Assembly (NCBI GenBank): GCA_028687545.1
Contig: JAQTZZ010000021.1
Span: forward strand, 44,241-64,451
Direction: 5' to 3'
Source of the DNA: Candidatus Wallbacteria bacterium
GTDB taxonomy: Bacteria > Muiribacteriota > JAQTZZ01
Length of the DNA: 20,211 bases
Part shown: piece after piece, positions 14,439 through 20,211 of the stretch
Position numbering within the stretch: the stretch's first letter is position 1
Layout: each line of letters begins with the position of its first letter
Made by a program: the position numbers and the translations under genes
The notes under the pieces: generated by a model
Told to the model about the DNA's origin: nothing
Databases searched by the model: none
The model's input: the letters and a program-made list of their open reading frames with translations, nothing else

Positions 14439-16463
14439 ATGGCAGACAAGAAATCCAATGTCCCGGTTTCCAGAAAAATCAATGTCAGAGATTTGCTGCA
14501 CGGAAAAGCACTGATCGACCCGTACCGCTGGCTGGAAGACCAGCAGAGCCCTGATACCAGGGAATGGCTCGATCGGCAGACTGAATACGCTAGAAAACTG
14601 CTGGACTCACACCCGGATCACAAGGCAATGAAGCGGAAATTCCTGTCGCTGAGGAACTTCGAATCCACTGATATTCCGCACTATAAAAACGGCTATTATT
14701 ATTATATGAAGCGCCAGAAGGGCAAGAATCTCTCCATGATTTTCAGACGCCTTGGGTTGCAGGGAACGGAAGAACTGCTGATCGATCCCAACGGCATGAG
14801 CAGGGACGGATCTGTCTCGGTTGGTTTTTTCAGGCTGAGCCCTGATGGAAAGATACTGATCCATGACAAAAGAACCGGCGGGGCCGATGAATCAGCCCTG
14901 CACTTTTACGACCTGAAAGCAGGGAGGGAAATCCTCAAGCCCATGCCGGTAGACAACTACCACGGTTTCGCATTATCCCGGGGCAATAAAGGGATTTATT
15001 ATTCCTCAAAAAATAAGAAAGGCATTTTTTTTCATGTTTTCGGCCAGGACCACTCCAGGGACGTGAAAATCTTTGGCCAAGGCTATAACAGCCAGTGGAT
15101 AATCGGCTGCTGGAATCCCGAAAAAAGCGATTATCTGCTGATCGCCGCATTTCATGGATCTTCAGGCACGAAAAGCGAAGTCTTCCTGAAAAAGATGGAC
15201 CTTGAAAGCCCTGTTGTTCCTATAATCAAAGGGATTGAAGCCGGTTTTCAGCCTGATCTGCAGAATGGGCTCCTTTATGTTCTGACGAACTGGAAAGCCC
15301 CCAGAAACAGGCTGCTGGTGATTGATCCGGCAAAGCCCGGCCGCAAACACTGGAAAGAGCTGATCCCTGAATCGGAAAATACCCTGAATGGAGTCGAGAT
15401 CGCGGGAAATCTGATGATTGCCGGTTACCAGCAGAATGTTTCATCCAGGCTCTGCGTTTTCGATCTCAATGGCAGCTACAGGAAAGACCTGGAACTGCCG
15501 GGGATCGGAACAGTTTTCAATTTCAGGGCTGTCAAAGAGAAAAAAGAGCTGTTTTTCGGTTTTTCCTCTTTCACTTCGCCTTATACGATCTACCGCTGTG
15601 ACTTCAAGTTCAGTGCTCCGGAAATCTGGGCCAGCCCCAGTCTGAAAATCGACCGCAAGAACATTGAAGTCAGGCAGGTTTTCTATCCTTCACAGGATGG
15701 AACTGAAATCCCGATGTATCTGGTTCATAAAAAAGGCCTCAAACTCAACGGGAAAAATCCTGTGCTCCTTTATGGATACGGAGGATTCAACCATAGCCTC
15801 AGCCCGTTTTTCAGCCCACACGCGGTTTTCTGGACAGAACTTGGGGGGATCTACGCCGTAGCTAACCTGCGTGGAGGAGGCGAATTCGGCGAGGACTGGC
15901 ATCGGGCAGGCATGCTGGAGAAAAAACAGAACGTGTTCGACGACTTCCACAGTGCTGCCGAATGGCTGATCAACAATAAATACACTAATCCGGGGAAACT
16001 AGCCATTTATGGGGGCAGTAATGGAGGACTGCTGGTAGGGGCAGCGCTCACCCAGAGGCCGGAACTGTTCGGCGCAGTGGTCTGCACTTATCCCCTGCTG
16101 GACATGATCCGCTATCACAAATTTCTAAGCGGAAGTTACTGGATCACTGAATACGGCTCTTCCGACAACCTGGCGCAGTTCAAGTATATTCTGAAATATT
16201 CCCCATACCATAATCTCAAAAAAGGCCGCAGGTACCCGCCTGTAATGTTCATCACAGGCGACATGGATACCAGGGTTGATCCCTGCCATGCCCGGAAAAT
16301 GACTGCTCTGCTCCAGGAATGCACAGGTTCCGGGAAACCGGTGATTCTGCGCTACGACACCAAGGCGGGCCATGTAAGAGGCCAGTCTGTTAAAAATGAA
16401 GCTGCAGTGGATGCCGATACATTCAGCTTCCTCTTACAGATGCTTGGAAGTTCTATTCGATGA
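14439..16463 (+). CDS. Prolyl oligopeptidase family serine peptidase (S9A)
   Basis: This is a cytoplasmic peptidase that cuts short peptides, typically after proline. The N-terminal segment (DPYRWLED, REWLDRQ) is the S9A signature. A seven-bladed propeller fills roughly residues 70-410. The alpha/beta-hydrolase domain carries LYGYGGFN, NLRGGGEFGEDWH, the nucleophile Ser527 in YGGSNGGLLVG, the Asp in GDMDTRVDP and the His in KAGHVRG, so the triad is complete. No signal peptide is present. I chose ATG 14439 (674 residues) because GGAG sits 5 bases upstream; the GTG at 14424 would place that site inside the gene. The 3' end overlaps the convergent dipeptidase gene by 11 bases. It probably finishes the breakdown of imported peptides. 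Confidence 0.93.
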   Translation: MADKKSNVPVSRKINVRDLLHGKALIDPYRWLEDQQSPDTREWLDRQTEYARKLLDSHPDHKAMKRKFLSLRNFESTDIPHYKNGYYYYMKRQKGKNLSMIFRRLGLQGTEELLIDPNGMSRDGSVSVGFFRLSPDGKILIHDKRTGGADESALHFYDLKAGREILKPMPVDNYHGFALSRGNKGIYYSSKNKKGIFFHVFGQDHSRDVKIFGQGYNSQWIIGCWNPEKSDYLLIAAFHGSSGTKSEVFLKKMDLESPVVPIIKGIEAGFQPDLQNGLLYVLTNWKAPRNRLLVIDPAKPGRKHWKELIPESENTLNGVEIAGNLMIAGYQQNVSSRLCVFDLNGSYRKDLELPGIGTVFNFRAVKEKKELFFGFSSFTSPYTIYRCDFKFSAPEIWASPSLKIDRKNIEVRQVFYPSQDGTEIPMYLVHKKGLKLNGKNPVLLYGYGGFNHSLSPFFSPHAVFWTELGGIYAVANLRGGGEFGEDWHRAGMLEKKQNVFDDFHSAAEWLINNKYTNPGKLAIYGGSNGGLLVGAALTQRPELFGAVVCTYPLLDMIRYHKFLSGSYWITEYGSSDNLAQFKYILKYSPYHNLKKGRRYPPVMFITGDMDTRVDPCHARKMTALLQECTGSGKPVILRYDTKAGHVRGQSVKNEAAVDADTFSFLLQMLGSSIR

Positions 16464-17133
16464 TCAGATAGAGTTTCCGTGCCGGGATAGGCATGGCTGC
16501 TTCAAAGTGCCACCATTCTTCAGTGATTTCCTGGAAGCCTGAAGCCCGCATTATCCTTCTTAAAAGCTTCCTGTTCTCCACCTGCTTGGAAGTGAGTTTT
16601 CCTTCAGTGAGTAATTTCTCTTCCAGGACCGGCTGAGCCAGGTCGCCGAAATAATCAAAGGGGGTTCCCATGTCGATCGGACGCCCCAGTTTATCAGCAA
16701 TAGTCAGGTCAACTGCTGCACCGAAGTTATGGATCGAACCTGATTCCGGATTCGCCACATAGACTTCCAGGCTGGTGCCCACCACCAGAGCCCACATTTT
16801 TCTCTGTACCGCACGGGGCCTGGCAGCATCGTAAACAAGCAGCGAATACCCGGGCAGGGTTTTGCTGAGATATCCCTGCGCAAGCGCGAGTCTCATCGCA
16901 GGGATCTGCTGGAGATATGCGGTTTTCAATTCTCCGTATACATCCTCATGCAGAAAATTGTCGGTTGTGGAATACTTCAGGTCCACCCTGATTTCAGGTG
17001 CTAATTCCTGCACATTGACCAGATTTTGAGCAATCAATTTTTCCTCCAGGGCATTGGAATTACCGTCTGCCCATGCCAGCCTGGCTGCATAAAAAAACAT
17101 CAAGGCCCAGAAAAATGATCTGAGTAATTTCAT
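16453..17133 (-). CDS. D-alanyl-D-alanine dipeptidase, VanX/DdpX type, exported
   Basis: This is a zinc dipeptidase that splits D-Ala-D-Ala. Residues 1-22 form a signal peptide ending near AWA, so it acts outside the cytoplasm, unlike the cytoplasmic VanX of vancomycin-resistance operons. Zinc ligands are in SIHNFGAAVD (His135, Asp142) and EEWWHFE (catalytic Glu206, His209). The conserved arginine is in YDAARP (Arg105). GMGTPFD-type text (DMGTPFDYFGD) follows, as in the family. No vanH, vanA, vanR or vanS neighbour is present, so a peptidoglycan-recycling or scavenging role is more likely than resistance. A strong GGAGG site lies 8 bases before ATG 17133. It follows the propeller protein by about 56 bases and may share its transcript. 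Confidence 0.9.
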   Translation of the reverse strand: MKLLRSFFWALMFFYAARLAWADGNSNALEEKLIAQNLVNVQELAPEIRVDLKYSTTDNFLHEDVYGELKTAYLQQIPAMRLALAQGYLSKTLPGYSLLVYDAARPRAVQRKMWALVVGTSLEVYVANPESGSIHNFGAAVDLTIADKLGRPIDMGTPFDYFGDLAQPVLEEKLLTEGKLTSKQVENRKLLRRIMRASGFQEITEEWWHFEAAMPIPARKLYLIIE

Positions 17134-17189
17134 TTAAATTTCCTCCAGAATTAATTGGTGACGTCAACTGAAAGAGTGAATCAAATCAA

Positions 17190-18695
17190 CTACAGTTGAG
17201 AATACAGGGTCTTTTTTTCGATCCTGACAGCCCCTTGTTCCGTAACGACCAGGATGCTGTCTCTGGTTGACTTGATCCTGCTGATCCGGTTGCAGGGAAG
17301 TCCGTTCCTCATGCCAAATGACCACCATTTATTCTTGACCTTATTGAAAATTGAAAGCCCGCTTGGCGTACCGAACCAGATGTAATCCCCGTCCGGGCAG
17401 ATAGCGGTGACCAGGTATTCCGGAAGCTGTTCCCAGTAGTTAACCCAGTTGTTCCCGTTCATCAGGCTGGCTCCACCTCTGGTGCCGATCCAGAGATCGT
17501 TTCCAGCTGCTGACATACAGGTTGTCTGATTGCTCTGGATTTTACTGGAATGTTCATCCAGAGTTTGGACCAGTAATGATTTATCGATTTTATCCGGACC
17601 TGCTTCGGTGGAAAAGATCTTAGTCAGATCATCCCCTGTGATTTCGTACAGGCCATCATACCTGCTTGCCAGAAAAAATTTGCTCTGCATCATGAGAATA
17701 TCCACAAGCATTTTCCCGGAGAATTTTTCCTTGAGAACCGGAGTAGTCTTGTTTTTTAACAGATCGAAGAGAAACAGGCCGTCCTGGAATGTTGCGCAGA
17801 GCAGCAGATCAGAGGACAAAGGCAATGCCCGCATCACATTGCGTGGTGCACCATCCTTTTCCAGCCAGGTTTTCAATTCTCCGCTACTGTTTATGCGGAA
17901 CAGGCAGCTCCTGCCTGCCAGGGAAAAAGTCCCGCCAAAAATATTGTCTCCCGACTCTTCCACAAAAGTCACAGCTTCACTGGAAAGACCGTCAGAAGAG
18001 GAATAGACACGGCTCATTTTTTCTCCATGCAGCACCTGGACTCCCTGGTTGGATGCGAGATAAATCATTTCCCCGTCAGCTTTCAGGGCCAGGTCTGAAA
18101 ACGAATCATCCTTGAGCAGTGATTTGGCTGCAAGCTTGATATCGCAAGTTGTGACGATCTTGGCTGGTTTTACGGGAATTTCCTTCAGGTCCACCTTGAG
18201 GACCATCACTCCGACAAGTTGATAAAGCTTATTCCTGATCTGGGTTCCAATGTATACGTGAGGATCGTCCTGACTGCCCCTTTCTTCAGAAATATAGTAG
18301 TCTGTTTCCGCATATTTCATGACATTGAGATAAACCGAATTTGCTTCATTCAGTCTCCCAATATCCTCATTTACCAGAATCGTATTTTCACTTGTCATGT
18401 AGCTGAGAGCGATTCCCTTGAATTCGTTGTTCACCAGATAAATTTCCCTGATCTGCTCAAACCAGCTCATCGTTCTCGTCAGCATTGGTTTCACGGCCTG
18501 CATATCCATCTGCTGAAAGGCAGGATTGCAGAGTGCTGTGGTCAGGATCATTTTCGTTTCAGAGATAATCTGCTGATGCTTAATCTGCTGGGGCGAATTC
18601 CCAGCTGGATTGTTATCCGCAGCAAAAACAGTCGTGCAGGCAAGTATAAACAGGAAATAAGCTTGCAAATAAAATTTACCTGGACTATGTTTCAT
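17190..18695 (-). CDS. Exported Cache-like and Reg_prop propeller sensor-type protein
   Basis: The protein has 501 residues from ATG 18695, with a signal peptide (YFLFILACTTVFAADNN). Residues about 35-185 resemble a Cache sensor: a long helix, then REIYLVNNEFKG, and the closing DPHVYIGTQIRNK…LVGVMVLKVDLKEI, which matches the end of Cache domains. The rest forms propeller repeats like those in two-component regulators (IYLASNQGVQVLHG, LWIGTRGGASLMNGNNW, YIWFGTPSGLSIFNKVKNKWW, ILVVTEQGAVRIE). No transmembrane helix, kinase or methyl-accepting output domain follows, so it is a soluble exported sensor-like module. Start choice: GGAGG at 18703-18707 lies 7 bases before ATG 18695, and a promoter overlaps the longer TTG-started version. 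The ligand and partner are unknown. Confidence 0.7.
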   Translation of the reverse strand: MKHSPGKFYLQAYFLFILACTTVFAADNNPAGNSPQQIKHQQIISETKMILTTALCNPAFQQMDMQAVKPMLTRTMSWFEQIREIYLVNNEFKGIALSYMTSENTILVNEDIGRLNEANSVYLNVMKYAETDYYISEERGSQDDPHVYIGTQIRNKLYQLVGVMVLKVDLKEIPVKPAKIVTTCDIKLAAKSLLKDDSFSDLALKADGEMIYLASNQGVQVLHGEKMSRVYSSSDGLSSEAVTFVEESGDNIFGGTFSLAGRSCLFRINSSGELKTWLEKDGAPRNVMRALPLSSDLLLCATFQDGLFLFDLLKNKTTPVLKEKFSGKMLVDILMMQSKFFLASRYDGLYEITGDDLTKIFSTEAGPDKIDKSLLVQTLDEHSSKIQSNQTTCMSAAGNDLWIGTRGGASLMNGNNWVNYWEQLPEYLVTAICPDGDYIWFGTPSGLSIFNKVKNKWWSFGMRNGLPCNRISRIKSTRDSILVVTEQGAVRIEKKTLYSQL

Positions 18696-18727
18696 AGTGC
18701 CGCCTCCACCGTTAAATTGATGACTGT

Positions 18728-18755
18728 ATTCTACACTATAGCCGGCCCTTTTCAA
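18728..18755 (-). promoter_or_regulatory. Promoter of the Cache-propeller gene
   Basis: TTGAAA (18750-18755) and TAGAAT (18728-18733) on the minus strand are 16 bases apart, 32 bases before the chosen ATG. This supports the shorter start at 18695 over the TTG at 18755. Confidence 0.5.
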
Positions 18756-18817
18756 AGCAGCTCCTTTCTAATGATTTTTCACATCAGACAAGCGCATATC
18801 ATGCGTCATGTTTTTGC

Positions 18818-19153
18818 TTACTTTCCTGGATGCTTCTCTTTCCACTCAACCGCCATTTTTCGTGCTTCCGTAATTTGAGCTGGAGTCATCATTCTGGCAA
18901 CATCATAAAGATTCCATGTTACTCCTGTATCTCCTGAAGCATTTGCCAAACTAATCCAGAAGTAAGCTTTCACATAGTCTCGAGGAATGCCCGGGCGGCC
19001 ATCGGCATAAACGCTACTCAGACAACATTGAGCAGAGGCATACCCCTGATTTGCTGATTTTAACAACCAGTCTATCGCCTGCTTATAGTGAAATCGCCCA
19101 TCTTCTACACAACCTTCAAGGTACAACCAGCCAATGTGGAATTGAGAATCTGC
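18818..19153 (-). pseudogene. C-terminal fragment of a Sel1-repeat protein
   Basis: Sel1-like repeats are helical TPR-related modules that mediate protein contacts. The frame reads DSQFHIGWLYLEG, then AIDWLLKSANQGYASAQ and YADGRPGIPRDYVKAYFWISLA, with the common Sel1-protein ending MTPAQITEARKMAVEWK. About one and a half to two repeats remain. Similarity begins around 19153, inside the end of the ORF6N remnant, and no normal start codon, signal peptide or ribosome site is found. The 5' part of the gene appears to have been lost when the ORF6N segment joined it. A TTG at 19126 could allow a product of about 100 residues, but I consider the gene broken. Confidence 0.65.
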
Positions 19154-19435
19154 TTGATCACGTCGAAAATGGCCTTGAACTGCTGATCATACTTCGCTTC
19201 CAGCTCCTCGATCTTCTGCCGTAATTCCCTGTTCGAGTTCAGGATTTCCCGCAGCCTTACAAACGTACGCATTATCTGGATATTCACGGCAATAGCGCGT
19301 TCGCTGTTCAGAATCGAGGATAACATTGCCACCCCAATTCCGTGAACACATAAGGCTTTGACCTTGTTCGCCCCAACTTGAGGTCACAAATTGTGACCTC
19401 AAGTGTCCGATCTCGTTGTCTTTCAATCGAAACAT
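19144..19435 (-). pseudogene. Frameshifted ORF6N-domain protein remnant
   Basis: ORF6N is a DNA-binding-type domain of phage and mobile-element proteins. Family text is spread over three frames. The first holds MFRLKDNEIGHLRSQFVTSSWG (about 19364-19435). The second holds RSKPYVFTELG (about 19332-19364). The third holds GVAMLSSILNSERAIAVNIQIM followed by a coiled segment RELRQKIEELEAKYDQQFKAIFDVIKQIL (down to about 19144). The second break is explained by loss of a single G in the expected FTE-QGVAM coding stretch. The start of the domain is missing upstream. The end runs straight into the Sel1 fragment with about 10 shared bases. At least two frameshifts and both ends missing make this a decayed gene. 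Confidence 0.75.
19376..19404. repeat. 29 bp near-perfect palindrome inside the ORF6N remnant
   Basis: Each 14-base arm reads ACTTGAGGTCACAA inward, around a single central base (19390). On the minus strand the palindrome encodes the conserved ORF6N motif LRSQFVTSS. It may be a protein-binding site or a recombination site; it is too short to be a gene. Confidence 0.85.
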
Positions 19436-19455
19436 ACAATTTCCGGTAATCATTT

Positions 19456-19480
19456 TTAAGGTGCCAAAATGGCACCTCAA
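19456..19480. repeat. 25 bp palindrome related to the one at 19376
   Basis: Eleven-base arms (TTGAGGTGCCA on the minus strand) surround a 3-base centre, with one mismatch. Both palindromes begin TTGAGGT. This copy lies between the ORF6N remnant and the hicB stop codon and may also act as the hicB terminator, though no U-run follows. Confidence 0.75.
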
Positions 19481-19492
19481 GATTTCCATGAA

Positions 19493-19831
19493 TCACTTTC
19501 TCAATTCCCTGTCCAGGGCTTTCTGGATCAGCTGATTGAGAGAAATTCCGAGGATTGCCGCTTTTTCAGCCGCCTTGCGGTGGGTTTCGGGTTTGATGCG
19601 GATGTTCAGGCTGCCCTTGCAGGGTTTCTGCGGATCTTTTCCGGTCTGCTTGCAGAGAACGAGATAATCGTCAACAGCATCCTGGAATGCCCTCACCAAT
19701 TGTTCCACGGTTTCACCTTCAAATGTGATCAGGTCTTCGATGCCCTCGAGTTTTCCGTAAAAAATTCTGTCGTCTGTGGAAAAATGCACGGAACCGATAT
19801 AGCCGTCATAAGTGAGAACGTCTTTCATCAT
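19493..19831 (-). CDS. hicB: HicB-family antitoxin
   Basis: HicB neutralises the HicA RNase and represses its own operon. The N-terminal part (YDGYIGSVHFSTDDRIFYGKLEGIEDLITFEGETVEQLVRAFQDAVDDYL) is the partial RNase-H-like fold that covers the toxin. The C-terminal LNIRIKPETHRKAAEKAAILGISLNQLIQKAL is a ribbon-helix-helix DNA-binding domain. The length of 112 residues is typical. The start overlaps the end of hicA by 4 bases (ATGA), so translation is coupled, in the toxin-first order usual for hicAB. Any operator upstream of hicA has been replaced or displaced by the group II intron. Confidence 0.9.
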   Translation of the reverse strand: MMKDVLTYDGYIGSVHFSTDDRIFYGKLEGIEDLITFEGETVEQLVRAFQDAVDDYLVLCKQTGKDPQKPCKGSLNIRIKPETHRKAAEKAAILGISLNQLIQKALDRELRK

Positions 19832-20088
19832 TTGATCACCTCCATCTGCTTGAGCGCATCTATAATAAAATCAAGCTGATATTGCTTAAGTTCCTTATGA
19901 GGGTGCGGCTTGTGAATCCTGATGATGTGCCCGGTCCTGCTGTTGACAAACGCCACCCTTGATCCGGCTGTCTTTCCTGTCGCAACCTCCGTATACCCGA
20001 ATGCTTTAAGAAGTCTGGACAATTCCTGAAAAGTGAAATCTTTCGGCATCGATAAAAACCGTTTCAAAAGTTTCTCCGTTTTACTCAT
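19828..20088 (-). CDS. hicA: HicA-family mRNA interferase toxin
   Basis: HicA is a small dsRBD-like RNase that inhibits translation. Landmarks are FTFQELSRLLKAFGY, the GKTAGSRVAFVN strand and TGHIIRIHKPHPHKELKQYQLDFIIDAL. In classic short HicA the central motif is G-S-H with the catalytic histidine. Here, as in a longer subfamily, it is G-S-R, and the conserved histidines lie in HKPHPHKELK, so the catalytic residue needs care. No Shine-Dalgarno sequence precedes ATG 20088. The bases immediately upstream belong to the 3' end of a group II intron, so expression probably depends on intron transcription or splicing. Confidence 0.88.
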   Translation of the reverse strand: MSKTEKLLKRFLSMPKDFTFQELSRLLKAFGYTEVATGKTAGSRVAFVNSRTGHIIRIHKPHPHKELKQYQLDFIIDALKQMEVIK

Positions 20089-20090
20089 TG

Positions 20091-20211
20091 GTAGAACGCT
20101 GGTGCGGTGACGGATTATTCCGCTCCGTTCCCAGCCCCCCCTTTCAAACCGTGCGTGCGGATTTCCCGCACACGGCTTACCGATGGTCTTCCTTGTGTCG
20201 CATGCGTTGGG
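20091..20211 (-). mobile_element. Group II intron, 3' end (domains V-VI), continues beyond the window
   Basis: Reading leftward on the minus strand, a typical domain V hairpin (20146-20178) is followed by a G-rich linker. A domain VI-like stem then carries GCTGG / CCAGC, with an inner ACGGA / TCCGT pair. The end matches the CTAC-type 3' terminus of bacterial group II introns. The most likely last intron base is about 20091, two bases before the hicA ATG, although I cannot place the branch-point A with confidence. The intron body and probably its reverse transcriptase gene lie past the right edge. Confidence 0.8.
20146..20178 (-). ncRNA. Group II intron domain V
   Basis: The minus strand begins AAGCCGTGTGCGG and ends CGCACGGTTT. 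It forms a lower helix containing the catalytic AGC triad, a two-base bulge (AC), an upper GC helix and a GAAA-like loop. This is the active-site hairpin of group II introns. The loop is one base off the ideal 34-nt form. Confidence 0.85.

Noticed and set aside
16453-17133. Vancomycin resistance cassette
   Set aside because: Only a VanX homologue is present, it is exported, and no ligase, dehydrogenase or VanRS genes are nearby.
18790-18817. Terminator after the Sel1 fragment (CGCAT-ATC-ATGCG)
   Set aside because: The stem is only five base pairs and no U-run follows it on the minus strand.
18219-18878. Plus-strand frame of 219 residues
   Set aside because: It lies opposite the Cache-propeller gene and its promoter region, with no ribosome site or domain text.

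Overview
The window looks like a bacterial chromosome of moderate GC from an uncultured, probably anaerobic lineage that ferments peptides and amino acids. The gene mix points that way: a B12/PLP lysine aminomutase, a prolyl oligopeptidase, a VanX-type dipeptidase, a CsaB pyruvyl transferase, RNase HIII, and a large secreted Ig-like/FN3 protein. I cannot name the phylum from sequence alone. No rRNA, tRNA, CRISPR array or prophage is visible. The right end is an accessory zone with a group II intron, a HicAB toxin-antitoxin pair and decaying mobile-type genes.

Layout, left to right. At 1-1394 (minus) is the N-terminal part of a secreted multidomain protein that runs off the left edge. At about 1539-1793 (plus) is a remnant of a DUF4143-type AAA ATPase. 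A promoter at its end drives a GIDE-like membrane protein (1809-2936), which ends tail to tail with RNase HIII (2926-3765, minus). Next come kamD and kamE (3918-6390, plus), the two subunits of D-lysine/beta-lysine 5,6-aminomutase, with a 123 bp inverted-repeat element between them. A heptanucleotide-repeat hairpin (6402-6484) separates kamE from a long minus-strand run.

That run, in transcription order, is metK, DUF192, signal peptidase I, a PTS EIIA-like protein, CarD, a DinG-family helicase and csaB (12690 to 6492). From lepB onward every gene pair overlaps by 1-11 bases, which implies translational coupling. metK has a near-consensus promoter and a leader of about 90 nt with two contiguous hairpins, a candidate cis-regulatory RNA. 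Upstream, also on minus, is a membrane-anchored amidohydrolase (12831-14318), divergent from a cytoplasmic S9A prolyl oligopeptidase (14439-16463). The oligopeptidase is tail to tail with an exported VanX-like D-Ala-D-Ala dipeptidase (16453-17133), which is preceded by an exported Cache-plus-propeller protein (17190-18695).

The right end (18818-20211, all minus) is a patchwork. A Sel1-repeat fragment is joined to a frameshifted ORF6N-domain remnant that contains a 29 bp near-perfect palindrome. A second related palindrome follows, then hicB and hicA, then domains V and VI of a group II intron whose 3' end lies next to the hicA start codon. The most interesting points are that intron-hicA junction, the paired palindromes in the ORF6N remnant, the structured metK leader and the hairpin element inside kamDE.
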